In this document: positions 1 to 8,820 of the stretch, one piece after another
Numbering within the stretch: the stretch's first letter is position 1
How the letters are laid out: every line of letters starts with the position of its first letter
NCBI GenBank assembly: GCA_036310185.1
Contig: JAXJSH010000071.1
Coordinates: 1-43,193, forward strand
DNA from: JALENY01 sp036310185
Lineage (GTDB): Bacteria > Bacillota > Clostridia > Lachnospirales > Lachnospiraceae
Length of the DNA stretch: 43,193 nucleotides
Direction of reading: 5' to 3'
Notes under the pieces: generated by a model
Database searches by the model: none
The model's input: only the letters and a program-made list of their open reading frames with translations
Told to the model about the DNA's origin: nothing
Position numbers and translations under genes: made by a program

Positions 1-1
1 C

Positions 2-1165
2 GGAAAATACTATGTAACACGCAATGATTCCTCAATCATCGCATTTAAGATTCCATGTAAAGACTTCCATGGATTTCAGATCATGGCCAGCCACAGTGAT
101 GCTCCTGCTTTTAAGGTAAAAGAAAATCCGGAGATTGCCGCAGAACAAAGATACACAAAACTGAATGTTGAAAAATATGGCGGTATGTTATGTGCGCCCT
201 GGTTTGACCGTCCCCTTTCCGTGGCCGGAAGAATTATGGTAAAGGATGGAAACCGCATTTTACCGAAACTGGTAGATGTGGATAAAGATCTGCTTATGAT
301 TCCAAATCTGGCAATTCATATGAATCGGGAGGCAAACGAGGGCTATAAGTATAATGCACAGGTGGACATGCTCCCGCTTCTGGGAGACGAAACTGCAAAA
401 GGCAATTTTATGAAAATTGTAGCAGAAGCAGCCGGAGTAAATGCAGAGGATATCATCGGAAATGATTTATTCCTGTATAACCGTCAGGAGGGAACTGTCT
501 GGGGCGCAAATAACGAATATATCTCCAGTGCAAAACTGGATGATCTGGAATGCGCCTACGCCTCTCTTCAGGGAATAATCGAAGGCGAAAATCCGGAAAA
601 TGTCTGTGTGCACTGCGTGCTGGATAATGAAGAAGTCGGAAGCGGAACCAAACAGGGCGCAGCATCCACTTTTCTGAAAGACACTTTGATGCGGATTAAC
701 CGCGCAATGGACAGAACAGAAGAGCAATACCATACGGCGCTCGCATCAGGCTTTATGATCTCGGCGGACAATGCACATGCTGTCCACCCAAATAAAGGAG
801 AAAAATCCGACCCTACAAACCGCCCGTATCCGAACGGTGGAATTGTAATCAAATTCAGCGGCAGCCAGAAATATACAACAGATGCCGTATCGGCAGCGAT
901 TCTTCGCATGATCTGCGAAAAAGCAGAAGTACCGGTACAGGTATACCTGAATCACTCCGACATTCCGGGCGGCTCAACTTTGGGAAACATCTCAAGCACA
1001 CAGGTTCCACTGAATACAGCCGATATTGGCGTTGCACAGCTTGCAATGCATTCCCCATATGAAACGGGAGGGGTCAAAGATGTCACATATCTGATTCAGA
1101 TGGCCAAAACTTTCTTTGGAAGCTGTATTATTTTAAATGGGGACGACTCTTATGAAATAAGATAG
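2..1165 (+). CDS. M18 family aminopeptidase, 5' end outside window
   Basis: Zinc metallo-aminopeptidase of family M18 (aspartyl aminopeptidase type), a cytosolic enzyme that trims N-terminal residues from peptides. The frame is open from base 2, upstream of the first internal ATG at 83, and the residues before that ATG (NDSSIIAFKIP...GFQIMASHSDAP) already belong to the conserved fold, so the true start lies left of the window and about 40-50 residues are missing. The visible 387 residues hold the M18 metal and catalytic signatures: SHSD near visible residue 30, DNEEVGS in the middle, SADNAHAVHPN, and the C-terminal NHSDIPGGSTLG and AMHSPYE segments. It converges on the EamA gene with only 23 nt between them. 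The family call is secure; the peptide preference is not readable. Confidence 0.95.
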   Translation, partial: GKYYVTRNDSSIIAFKIPCKDFHGFQIMASHSDAPAFKVKENPEIAAEQRYTKLNVEKYGGMLCAPWFDRPLSVAGRIMVKDGNRILPKLVDVDKDLLMIPNLAIHMNREANEGYKYNAQVDMLPLLGDETAKGNFMKIVAEAAGVNAEDIIGNDLFLYNRQEGTVWGANNEYISSAKLDDLECAYASLQGIIEGENPENVCVHCVLDNEEVGSGTKQGAASTFLKDTLMRINRAMDRTEEQYHTALASGFMISADNAHAVHPNKGEKSDPTNRPYPNGGIVIKFSGSQKYTTDAVSAAILRMICEKAEVPVQVYLNHSDIPGGSTLGNISSTQVPLNTADIGVAQLAMHSPYETGGVKDVTYLIQMAKTFFGSCIILNGDDSYEIR

Positions 1166-1188
1166 CTCATATCCGTAGTTGTTTCTGC

Positions 1189-2058
1189 TCACATCAACAC
1201 AGCAGAACAAAGTACACATATGATCCCAACCACAGCACCTGGTGTCAATCCCTCCTGATAGAGAACACAGCTGACAATTGTTGCTACTACCAGTTCAACA
1301 CAGGAAATCACAGATGCATACCCTGCCGGAACATACTGCAATCCTTTTGTATAAAACAAATATGCCAATACCGTTGAAAAAAGCACCAGCCCACAAACAG
1401 CAAGCCACGCATCCCATTTTAGCTCAGCAAGGGGAATCTCATTTTTGCCAGGTGACCATACTGTTGCAATCGCTGCGGTCAGAAAAGTGTAAAACGTAAT
1501 TGTCACATCGGAGTATCCCCTTTTGATTGCTATTTTTCCAAAAATACTATATAGCGCGTAACCAAGACCTGAACCCAGACCCAGAAGAAATCCCGCGGAA
1601 TCGACTGACATTCCGGATGAAAAAATGCCGGATACCATTGCACATCCGAAAATTGCCAGTGCAATCGCAGCATATTGTTTTCTTTTTAATTTTTCACCCA
1701 GAAAAATTCTGGCTAAAACAGCTACAAAAACCGGCGCCGTATACAAAAGGGTTGCCGCGATCGCCAATGATGTTCTCTGCATGCTGCCAAAATAACAGAA
1801 ATTAAAAAAAACCATGCTTCCAATCCCTGTTCCCAGAAAGATCCAGAAATCCTGCAGGTGAATTTTAAACCGTTCCCGACCTGAAACAAAAATATAAACA
1901 GCCAATAATACAGCAGCACATACCGACCGAATTGCCACAATCCGCATGGAACCCAATCCGGCATCATTCAATCGCCTTACAAAAATACCAATAATCCCCC
2001 ACAGGCATGCTGCAAGCAAAATAGAAACTGCACCTGTTTTCATGTTTCTATCCTTCAC
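1189..2058 (-). CDS. EamA/DMT-superfamily permease
   Basis: Drug/metabolite transporter superfamily protein of about 289 residues, the usual length for a 10-TM protein made of two EamA repeats (about residues 6-140 and 150-285). The membrane segments are plain hydrophobic runs, beginning with a KTGAVSILLAACLWGIIG-type first helix. The start is either GTG at 2058, one base after the pucR stop and behind GGGGGA, or ATG at 2043 behind AAGGA; both are well spaced. It is the last gene of the minus-strand operon and is tightly coupled to the PucR gene, so a job in exporting a product, or importing a substrate, of the same pathway is likely. The substrate cannot be told from sequence. Confidence 0.9.
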   Translation of the reverse strand: MKDRNMKTGAVSILLAACLWGIIGIFVRRLNDAGLGSMRIVAIRSVCAAVLLAVYIFVSGRERFKIHLQDFWIFLGTGIGSMVFFNFCYFGSMQRTSLAIAATLLYTAPVFVAVLARIFLGEKLKRKQYAAIALAIFGCAMVSGIFSSGMSVDSAGFLLGLGSGLGYALYSIFGKIAIKRGYSDVTITFYTFLTAAIATVWSPGKNEIPLAELKWDAWLAVCGLVLFSTVLAYLFYTKGLQYVPAGYASVISCVELVVATIVSCVLYQEGLTPGAVVGIICVLCSAVLM

Positions 2059-2059
2059 T

Positions 2060-3274
2060 TTATTCCCCCATCAATCCATAAAACTCCAAAATGGAAAAAA
2101 CATTTAAATATTCCATTTTCACCTTTACGTCATTTATATCCTTTCCAATAATTGCCTGAATCTTATTGATACGGTTTACCAGTGTGTTGCGGTGAATATA
2201 CATGATCTGCGCTGTTTTAACCAGATTATTATTCATTTTCAGATACAGCCACAAGGTTCTGACATATTCCGAATTTTCCTTTTTATCTATCTCCTTCAAT
2301 TCATACAAAACCTCATTGCAGTAATCGAGGAGTTCATCTTTTCTTTTTTGAGCAAGCAGAAAACGTAAAATACCCATTTCTTCATAAGTACAGCTCACAC
2401 CGCCATCCATATTTTTCATGGCATAGCGCAGTGCCTGACGGGCCTCTTCATAAGCAGCCGGCATATGATTGATTCCAGGATACAGCTTACTGTAGCCCAC
2501 AAGAATACGACTGGTGTTGCTTCGATTCTGTTCCTCAAGAAGATGATTTATCTTCTTCATCAAAAGCTTACGTTTTTCCTTATCCTCTGAAGAAAAATAG
2601 CAAATTAATGTTCCGCAGGAAAATGTACTGACATATTTTTCTCCGTATTTCTCGCACTCCATTGCAATACCCATGGAAACCAGAGAAAACCGGTTCTGTA
2701 TTGTAAACAGATTATTTCTTCCGTCATCAATCATGTTTTTATCACAAAAAACTGCAACAAACGATGATTTGTCCAGATTAAATCCATAATAGGTCCCGTC
2801 CGAAATCCGCTGGTTTCCAGTCAGATAATCTTCGTGGAGCAGCTCCATAAGGAAATTTTCTGCCTGTTTATTTTGATAATTCCAAAGGAAAATAGTATTT
2901 GAAATCTCTCTCGTCACATCAATCATTCGAATATCTGACGGCATTTCAAAGACCGGTATTGCATATTGCTCTGCAAGCCGGCAAACACACGAAGGAATAT
3001 GCTCCACATACTCTTCCCCCTTACAGAAGAAGATCACCGCAGACACCTTCAGCATTTCACACTCGTCCATAAGTTCGGCAAAAAAGTTCTCGCCTTTGTC
3101 CCTGTTTTTTTCCACCACAAACAGGATTTCCCCGCCATTTATCCACCCTTTCAGGGATTCTGTCTGTTTGACATATGGCCACGTAATCGGCTTCTCCAAT
3201 CCATTTTGCCCGGCCACCAGCTGAATCTCATTAAACGCAGTAAGACCAAGCAGGCTTTTGCATGTCAAAGCCAT
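2060..3274 (-). CDS. PucR family transcriptional regulator
   Basis: Regulator of the PucR/CdaR type, a family that commonly controls purine, pyrimidine and other nitrogen-compound catabolism. An N-terminal PucR-like ligand domain (about residues 1-125) is followed by a middle region and a C-terminal PucR-type helix-turn-helix (LVKTAQIMYIHRNTLVNRI, about residues 365-385). ATG 3274 is preferred over ATG 3295, because GGAAGGAAG sits just upstream of 3274 and would otherwise be inside the gene. It lies after the deaminase and directly before the EamA permease. A hairpin at 3307-3330 separates it from the deaminase, so it may also have its own regulated expression. It probably controls the operon and the divergent creatininase; that is inference from position. 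Confidence 0.92.
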   Translation of the reverse strand: MALTCKSLLGLTAFNEIQLVAGQNGLEKPITWPYVKQTESLKGWINGGEILFVVEKNRDKGENFFAELMDECEMLKVSAVIFFCKGEEYVEHIPSCVCRLAEQYAIPVFEMPSDIRMIDVTREISNTIFLWNYQNKQAENFLMELLHEDYLTGNQRISDGTYYGFNLDKSSFVAVFCDKNMIDDGRNNLFTIQNRFSLVSMGIAMECEKYGEKYVSTFSCGTLICYFSSEDKEKRKLLMKKINHLLEEQNRSNTSRILVGYSKLYPGINHMPAAYEEARQALRYAMKNMDGGVSCTYEEMGILRFLLAQKRKDELLDYCNEVLYELKEIDKKENSEYVRTLWLYLKMNNNLVKTAQIMYIHRNTLVNRINKIQAIIGKDINDVKVKMEYLNVFSILEFYGLMGE

Positions 3275-3306
3275 ACCAATACACTTCCTTCCCATAATCC
3301 AAAAGA

Positions 3307-3330
3307 GACAGTACCGTATTCGATACTGCC
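3307..3330 (-). terminator. Hairpin between the deaminase and pucR
   Basis: On the minus strand GGCAGTATCG and CGGTACTGTC pair over 10 bp (two G-U pairs) around an AATA loop and are followed by TCTTTT. This is a weak intrinsic terminator or attenuator. A TATAAT box lies just upstream on the minus strand at 3347-3352, with no convincing -35, so the hairpin could sit in a short pucR leader. Confidence 0.5.
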
Positions 3331-3372
3331 TCCTTGCATTACAGATATTATAACAAACAACGGGAAAAAAAT

Positions 3373-4623
3373 CTATAACACACTTACCAAAATCTGCTCC
3401 GGTGCTTTTTCAAAAATTGTTTTTCCCTCACGCACATGAAGTAAAATACCAGCGCGATTACGGATTGCATCCAGCTCATTTTCTGCTTCAAGCACAATGA
3501 AGTTTGCTGCATTTCCTTCTTTCATCCGATAAGCATCCCCCAAATGGAGTGTCTTTGCTCCATTCAATGTAATGAAATCAAGTCCATTGGAGATCTGCTC
3601 GACACTCATCATATGTCCCAGGTGCAGTCCAAAATCCACCTGATTCATCAAATTGCCATTTCCCAGCGGATACCATGGATCGGAAATAGAATCCTGGGCG
3701 AAACTGACATTCAAACCATTGGCCACCAGTTCCCCGATTCGTGTAAGCCCCCTCCTCTTTGGATAGGAATCATATCTTCCCTGCAGATAGCAGTTTTCTG
3801 TTGGACAGGAGACAAAATTTAATTTTGCTTTCTGGAACTTGCTCATCATTTTAAACGCATAAGCATTGTTATAAGACCCCATTGCGCAGGTATGACTTGC
3901 TGTCACACGATCATACAGACCGGAAAAATATGCTTCCGATGCGACCACTTCCACAAACCTTGACTGTTCGTCATCTGTCTCATCACAATGAATGTCCACC
4001 AAAGTATCATATTTCTCAGCCAATTCGAAGGCCTTCTTAACGGATTCCACTCCCTGTTCCCGTGTAAATTCGAAATGTGGGATTCCGCCGACAACATCAG
4101 CCCCCATCCTGACCGCTTCTTCTACCAGCTCATCTCCGCCCGGAAAAGCATAATATCCTTCCTGGGGAAATGCGATCAACTGAATCGTTGCCACATCCCG
4201 CAGTTCTTCTTTTAACTCGAGCATTGCTTTAAATGCAGTCAAATTGGGATCTGTTACATCCACATGTGTGCGGATATACTGCACACCATATTTAATCTGA
4301 TTTTTCACAGCTTCTCTCGCACGATTTTTAATCACATCTTTGGTCAAAACTGCCTTTGATTCGGACCATTTATCGATGGCCTCAAATAAAGTCCCGCTTG
4401 CTGTTTCTTCCTTCGGAATTGATGCTGTATAGACATAATCCAAATGAATGTGCGATTCCACATAAGGTTCACTTACCAGTTTTCCTTTTAAATCAACACA
4501 CAATTCTTCCGGATATCCTGTCCCTGCATTTTTTTCGATCTTTTTATACTTTCCATTTTCTACTACAATATCACAAAGGCCTTTTCCATGACGTAATTTT
4601 GCATTTTTATATACTTTTACCAT
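3373..4623 (-). CDS. CodA-like cytosine deaminase family amidohydrolase
   Basis: Metal-dependent amidohydrolase closely resembling E. coli cytosine deaminase over its full length (416 residues from ATG 4623; a TTG four codons earlier has a worse-placed ribosome site). All metal ligands of CodA are present at matching spacing: ESHIHLD (H58, H60), DIHCDE (H212, E215), TASHT (H244) and QDSISDPWYPLG (D311). The substrate glutamine in FPQEG (Q154) is also kept. The CodA motif HDD is QDS here, so the substrate-side Asp314 is Ser (S312) and the preceding His is Gln, which suggests altered specificity. Some cytosine deaminases have been reported to deaminate creatinine to N-methylhydantoin, relevant because of the nearby creatininase. 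The enzyme family is certain; the substrate is open. Confidence 0.93.
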   Translation of the reverse strand: MVKVYKNAKLRHGKGLCDIVVENGKYKKIEKNAGTGYPEELCVDLKGKLVSEPYVESHIHLDYVYTASIPKEETASGTLFEAIDKWSESKAVLTKDVIKNRAREAVKNQIKYGVQYIRTHVDVTDPNLTAFKAMLELKEELRDVATIQLIAFPQEGYYAFPGGDELVEEAVRMGADVVGGIPHFEFTREQGVESVKKAFELAEKYDTLVDIHCDETDDEQSRFVEVVASEAYFSGLYDRVTASHTCAMGSYNNAYAFKMMSKFQKAKLNFVSCPTENCYLQGRYDSYPKRRGLTRIGELVANGLNVSFAQDSISDPWYPLGNGNLMNQVDFGLHLGHMMSVEQISNGLDFITLNGAKTLHLGDAYRMKEGNAANFIVLEAENELDAIRNRAGILLHVREGKTIFEKAPEQILVSVL

Positions 4624-4647
4624 ATGATTTTCCAACCTTTTGTCAAT

Positions 4648-5417
4648 TTAGCTTATTTTATTTCTGGAGCGTGCTTCCACAATTTCTTTTATAATATAAG
4701 TTCCCAGTGTCAGAATCACGAGGAATGTTGCCGCAACCGCAATTGTAGGGTCAATTGTGGTACGCAGATTTTCCCACATTACCATCGTGAGTGTCTTTGT
4801 ATTCGCTCCTGATACAAAAATTGTTACTACTACCTCATCCAGTGATGTTACAAATGCAAACAACACAGATGCTGTAAGGGAAGATTTTACCGTGGGCAGT
4901 GTCACCTCAAAAAAGTTTTGAGCGGCGATGCACCCATGCTCATTGCTGCAAGCTCAAGATTTTCATTTACATTTGACAATCCTGAGGTCATGGTGATAAA
5001 CACCATCGGAATGGCTAACAGCGTATGTGCAAGGATCAATCCCGGTATTGAATTCGTAAGTCCAGCTTTTGAAAACGTGGTGTACAATGCAACACCGATA
5101 ATGATAACCGGAACTACCATAGGTGCAATCATCAGTGACATAAAAACGGATTTTCCTTTAAACTCCAGTTTCTGCATTGCAACTGCAGCCATCGTTCCAA
5201 TTGTGGTTGCAAGAACGGCTGTTACGATTGCAATCAGAAGGCTTCGCTCCAGACCAACGATCCATTCACTGTTTTCAAAAAACCTTTCATACCATTTCGT
5301 ACTGTATTCCGGAATCGGAAATGTAAAATAGTTTAAGCCTGTAAACGACTGAGGAATGATTATAAGTGCCGGTAAAATAATCAAAATCAATATGATACAA
5401 ACGATAAAAGTTAACAT
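4648..5417 (-). pseudogene. PotC-type ABC permease with frameshift in the EAA loop
   Basis: Second membrane component of the PotABCD-type importer. The 5' part (to 4902) encodes TM helices and ends ...MSMGASPLKTFLR-stop; the 3' part (4648-4905) continues in the -1 frame with VTLPTVKSSLTASVLFAF and the last helices. Together they give the normal length of about 256 residues. The break is at a run of six T (minus strand; A run 4909-4914). One extra T, or one -1 slip, restores TFFEVTLPTV, the canonical EAA motif that docks on the ATPase. The sequence is otherwise undecayed, so it could be a sequencing or assembly error, a recent mutation, or slippage at T-TTT-TTG. ATG 5417 is preferred over GTG 5426 because AGGTGA is then correctly spaced. 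Confidence 0.88.
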
Positions 5418-5431
5418 ACTCCTCACCTGCC

Positions 5432-6334
5432 TTATTTTTTCGGAATGAAGATATTTCCAACAAATTTAAATGCTGTTCCAATGATAACAAAAACGATCAG
5501 AAGAAGTTCTATGGACAATGCGCAGGCAATACCCCAGTTGAAATTATTCATATTTGTTTCAATTAAGTTTGACACCATCATATTATCAGCGCCGCCCAAC
5601 AGCGCAGGAGCAATGTAAAAGCCTAACGCCAATACAAATACCATCAAAGATCCGGATACAATTCCCTGTACCGAAAGCGGAAAGAAAACATCAAAGAAAT
5701 TTCTCACCGGGTGCGCACCCATGCCTTCTGCAGCCCTTGTCAGATTCTCATCAATTCCCTCCATTTTTGCCTGAAGACTCAAAAACATATTTGGAAGCAA
5801 AATGTGTGTCAGACTGATGACAACTGCGGCCGTTGTATACAAAATGGCAAGAGGCTCATCAATGATTCCCAACCCCATTAAGATTTTATTGATGATTCCA
5901 TCTTTTGCCAAAATAATCTGCCATGCAAAAATACGAACCAGCATACTGATCCAGTAAGGAATTAACACACCGCCTGTGACAACGCGTTTCACCCAGGTTT
6001 TTTTTGCCCTGACGGATAAATATGCCATCGGATATGCCAACAGCAGGGTAGTCAGCGTCACAATCACACCGATTTTTAAGGTTTCGAACATAACATTGCG
6101 ATACAGCGGTTCTGTTAATACCTTCTGAAAATATTCCAGCGTAAATCCGTCTTTTCCCATAACGCTCTTCTGGAAAATATTTATCATTGCGATTCCCATT
6201 GTAAGAACAACGTATAGAACCGGCAGAATTAAAATAGTCCATTTTAACCCTTTTATATCACATATTCTCTGGGAAAATGGCTTTTTGCCATTTTTCCCAA
6301 GTGTATATACTTTTGCGGATGCCTCTGTACTCAT
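5432..6334 (-). CDS. PotB-type ABC transporter permease
   Basis: Inner-membrane permease of the spermidine/putrescine-like importer family, about 300 residues. A short basic N-terminus precedes six predicted TM helices beginning WTILILPVLYVVLTMGIAM. The EAA-type cytoplasmic motif AAEGMGAHPVRNFFDVFFPL is present in the second half. ATG 6334 (MSTEAS) fits AAAGGGA better than the ATG nine bases upstream, which would touch its own ribosome site. It is the third gene of the operon, between the binding protein and the second permease. The substrate need not be a polyamine: this family also carries other small cations and nitrogen compounds. Confidence 0.92.
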   Translation of the reverse strand: MSTEASAKVYTLGKNGKKPFSQRICDIKGLKWTILILPVLYVVLTMGIAMINIFQKSVMGKDGFTLEYFQKVLTEPLYRNVMFETLKIGVIVTLTTLLLAYPMAYLSVRAKKTWVKRVVTGGVLIPYWISMLVRIFAWQIILAKDGIINKILMGLGIIDEPLAILYTTAAVVISLTHILLPNMFLSLQAKMEGIDENLTRAAEGMGAHPVRNFFDVFFPLSVQGIVSGSLMVFVLALGFYIAPALLGGADNMMVSNLIETNMNNFNWGIACALSIELLLIVFVIIGTAFKFVGNIFIPKK

Positions 6335-6367
6335 ACTTCTCATCCCTTTCTATTCCAATGTGAGCGG

Positions 6368-7411
6368 TTACTCCTGTAACCATTCATTAAAACGCTCCTC
6401 TACCTCACTTAAGTTTTCTGCCCAGTATGTATTATCAAGATACATCTCGTTCTCCAGCTGCTCTTCTGTCTGCCCCAGACGCTCCTGAAGTTCTTCATCC
6501 ATCAAATCTACTGCATCCGGATTCGTGGAACCGTAAGGAATCAGTTTGGAAAATTCATACTGCTGCTCTGCCTGGCTCACAAATTCAATGAATTTCATCG
6601 CATTTTCTTTGTTAGGTGCATCTTTTGGAACTACCCAGCCTGCCGCAATACGGATGGCACCATTATATGTCATATCAACCGGTGACCCCTCATCGGCGGC
6701 TGTTAAAATTCTTCCTGACCATGCCAGTGCATAATCAGCTTCGCCTGTTGACAGCATCTGTGCCGGCTGTGCACCTTTTGTCCACCATACAATATCATCT
6801 TTGATGGTATCCAGTTTTGCAAATGCTCTGTCCAGATCCAACGGATAAAGTTCATCCATCGGCACGCCATCTGCCAGAAGAGCTGCCTCTAAAACGGTAA
6901 CCGGATACTGCCACATTGCTCTTGTTCCAGGGAAATTCTCTGTATCAAAAAATTCTTCCCAGTTGGAAGGAGCTGTCTCTTCCGTATATTTGTCCGAATT
7001 CCATGCAATAATGGAAGAATAGATTTCTGCACCCATTACATATTCCAGCTGAACCTCTTCATCAATTTTTGTCGTAATCACATCATAATCCATCGGTTCA
7101 AGATATCCTTCTTCCCCTGCATATACACCCCAATATGCATCACAGTTCATAACATCCCATTCTGTAGTTCCATTTTCCACCATAGAAATCAGTTTCGCAT
7201 AGTCAGAAGGCGTCACAACGGTAACATCTATATCATACTCTTCTTCAAATTTGCTGACATTTGCCTCCAATCGGGCGTCCGTATTGGTTCCGCCCCAGTC
7301 AACAAACACCAGACTTCCGCCGGATGCTTCCTCCTCTGAAGAACCACAACCGGAAAGCATTCCCGCCAACATGGAAAGACATAACATAACTGATACAATT
7401 TTTTTCTTCAT
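6368..7411 (-). CDS. PotD-type extracellular solute-binding lipoprotein
   Basis: Substrate-capturing component of the importer, 347 residues. The N-terminus is a lipoprotein signal peptide with KKK, a hydrophobic core and lipobox LSGC (Cys22), followed by a short acidic linker (SSEEEASGG). The mature part has the PotD-like start LVFVDWGG, and later segments such as DVMNCDAYWG, GTRAMWQYPV and ADYALAWSGRI typical of the polyamine-type binding fold. GAGGAGG lies well spaced before ATG 7411. It is second in the operon. The pocket residues cannot be assigned by eye, so polyamine binding should not be assumed: the neighbours point to a nitrogen heterocycle or guanidino compound. Confidence 0.93.
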   Translation of the reverse strand: MKKKIVSVMLCLSMLAGMLSGCGSSEEEASGGSLVFVDWGGTNTDARLEANVSKFEEEYDIDVTVVTPSDYAKLISMVENGTTEWDVMNCDAYWGVYAGEEGYLEPMDYDVITTKIDEEVQLEYVMGAEIYSSIIAWNSDKYTEETAPSNWEEFFDTENFPGTRAMWQYPVTVLEAALLADGVPMDELYPLDLDRAFAKLDTIKDDIVWWTKGAQPAQMLSTGEADYALAWSGRILTAADEGSPVDMTYNGAIRIAAGWVVPKDAPNKENAMKFIEFVSQAEQQYEFSKLIPYGSTNPDAVDLMDEELQERLGQTEEQLENEMYLDNTYWAENLSEVEERFNEWLQE

Positions 7412-7434
7412 AATTTTTTCCTCCTCTGGTCCTC

Positions 7435-8538
7435 TTACTCATATAAAATGGTGATATCTTCACGATTACAATAAAAATGTAATTCGTTCATTCCTTTTTC
7501 CTTTAAGTTCCTGAATTCTTTTACAGAAAGCGTCATATTTAGGACTTTTTTCTTCGCGCGGGCTTTTATTTTCACACTGTCACCAACGTATACGCTTTCT
7601 TCTATGACTGCATAAAACTCGTTTTCATATGACTTCCCATCCTCAGCAAGATAAATACTTTCCGGACGGATTGCAATATGGGCTTTCTTTACATCTTTTT
7701 TTATTTGTGCTGTTGGTTCATAGAACGAAAATGGCTTATCTGATATATTTGTTTCTGCCGTAATTAATGTCTGTGCACCTTCTTCTTTATACTGAATCTC
7801 ACAAATTCTTGCGATATTCGTTGTTCCCATAAATTCTGCAACAAATCGATTCCGCGGATGTTCGTAAATTTCTTCGGGCGCTGCAAACTGCTGAATTTTT
7901 CCCTGACTCATAATACAAATCTTATCTGACATGGAAAACGCTTCTTCCTGATCATGGGTAACGCTGATCGTTGTCATTCCAAGTTCTTTTGTAATACGCT
8001 TGATTTCAAACTGCATATCATGACGCAGATTCTTATCAAGGGCGCCCAGCGGTTCGTCCAAAAGTAAAAGCGGCGGATTATAAACAATCGCCCTTGCTAA
8101 AGCAACTCGCTGCTGCTGGCCGCCGGAAAGCTGTTTTGGATAACGCTTTTCCATCCCTGTCAGCTTTACCATCTCGATCATGCGGCTTACCTGTTTCTTG
8201 ATTTCGTCCTTCGGAACTTTTCTCAGTTTCAGCGGATAGGCAATATTTTCTGAAACAGTCATGTGGGGAAACAACGCATAATTCTGAAACAGCATTCCTA
8301 TATTTCTTTCATAAGATTTTCTTCCGGCCACATCTTCATTATTAATAAGGATCAGGCCATCACTGCTTTTTTCGAAACCGGCGATTACTTTTAATAAGGT
8401 AGTTTTGCCTGATCCGGAAGAACCAAGAATCGTAATAAACTCCCCCGCCTCACATTCAAGACTGACATTATCTAATGCCTGGAACGTTCCATAAAATTTG
8501 GATACATTCATAATTTTTAACTTTTGTCCAATGCCCAT
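7435..8538 (-). CDS. PotA-type ABC transporter ATPase
   Basis: ATP-binding subunit that powers the importer, about 367 residues. Visible motifs are Walker A GSSGSGKTT (about residues 36-44), Q-loop MLFQNYALFPHM, signature LSGGQQQRVALARA, Walker B LLLLDEPLGALD and the switch histidine in SVTHDQEEA. A C-terminal TOBE-like extension (about 240-367) is typical of the PotA/MalK group. ATG 8538 (MGIGQKL) is chosen because AGGAG is 8 nt upstream; ATG 8544 and GTG 8547 crowd it. It is the first gene of the seven-gene operon and is read from the promoter at 8665-8694 through a leader with two hairpins. Confidence 0.94.
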   Translation of the reverse strand: MGIGQKLKIMNVSKFYGTFQALDNVSLECEAGEFITILGSSGSGKTTLLKVIAGFEKSSDGLILINNEDVAGRKSYERNIGMLFQNYALFPHMTVSENIAYPLKLRKVPKDEIKKQVSRMIEMVKLTGMEKRYPKQLSGGQQQRVALARAIVYNPPLLLLDEPLGALDKNLRHDMQFEIKRITKELGMTTISVTHDQEEAFSMSDKICIMSQGKIQQFAAPEEIYEHPRNRFVAEFMGTTNIARICEIQYKEEGAQTLITAETNISDKPFSFYEPTAQIKKDVKKAHIAIRPESIYLAEDGKSYENEFYAVIEESVYVGDSVKIKARAKKKVLNMTLSVKEFRNLKEKGMNELHFYCNREDITILYE

Positions 8539-8568
8539 CTTCATCACTCCTCATCTGTATATTCATAA

Positions 8569-8587
8569 GGCAGATACCGTTTCTGCC
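8569..8587 (-). promoter_or_regulatory. Small leader hairpin before the potA-type gene
   Basis: GGCAGA (8569-8574) and TCTGCC (8582-8587) form a 6-bp stem with a 7-nt loop in the transcribed leader of the importer operon, about 30 nt upstream of its ATG. No T run follows on the minus strand. It may be part of a structured leader together with 8600-8643. Confidence 0.5.
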
Positions 8588-8599
8588 GCTTCTGAAACT

Positions 8600-8643
8600 A
8601 CAAAAGGCGCTGCATCCGTTTTCCCGGAATACAACGCCTTTGT
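8600..8643 (-). promoter_or_regulatory. Long imperfect leader hairpin before the importer operon
   Basis: ACAAAAGGCG (8600-8609) pairs with CGCCTTTGT (8635-8643) with one bulged A, and TCCG with CGGA inside it, giving a two-part stem in the 5' leader between promoter and first gene. No T run follows, so it is not an intrinsic terminator. A regulatory role is inference. Confidence 0.5.
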
Positions 8644-8651
8644 TGTGTTTG

Positions 8652-8666
8652 ATGTGTTAGACACAT
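8652..8666. promoter_or_regulatory. Palindrome at the operon transcription start, candidate operator
   Basis: ATGTGT-TAG-ACACAT is a perfect 6+6 inverted repeat that overlaps the downstream edge of the -10 box and the predicted start site, a standard place for a repressor. Binding by the local PucR protein is a guess from proximity. Confidence 0.5.
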
Positions 8667-8694
8667 TATAGTTTTTTTCGCGTTTTTGTGTCAA
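8665..8694 (-). promoter_or_regulatory. Sigma-A promoter of the importer operon
   Basis: On the minus strand TTGACA (8694-8689) and TATAAT (8670-8665) are both perfect consensus boxes with an 18-nt spacer. The expected start of transcription is near 8658. Confidence 0.85.
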
Positions 8695-8782
8695 CGTACG
8701 CGCTACCCATTTTAAACCGCTCATTTTTGTATCCTGTGCATATTGTGCGATGGTTTGCAGATAATTTATACTTATTAAAAAG

Positions 8783-8820
8783 AAAGTCAATGGTGACACA
8801 CATCCACCATTGGCTTTTTT
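8783..8820 (+). terminator. Terminator-like hairpin in the creatininase leader
   Basis: AAAGTCAATGGTG (8783-8795) pairs with CACCATTGGCTTT (8805-8817) over 13 bp with one G-T pair, around a 9-nt loop, and the T run extends to 8820. It stands 25 nt before the creatininase ATG and just after a weak TATACT box (8767-8772). It is either an attenuator for the creatininase operon or the end of a short plus-strand transcript. Confidence 0.7.

Noticed and set aside
83..85. ATG as start of the M18 aminopeptidase
   Set aside because: Conserved family residues continue upstream in frame to base 2, so the gene starts outside the window.
8569..8587. Guanidine-II (mini-ykkC) riboswitch, from an ACGG in the hairpin loop read on the minus strand
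   Set aside because: Only one hairpin has a loop of that kind; the neighbouring stem places ACGG in a helix, so the paired ACGR loops are lacking.
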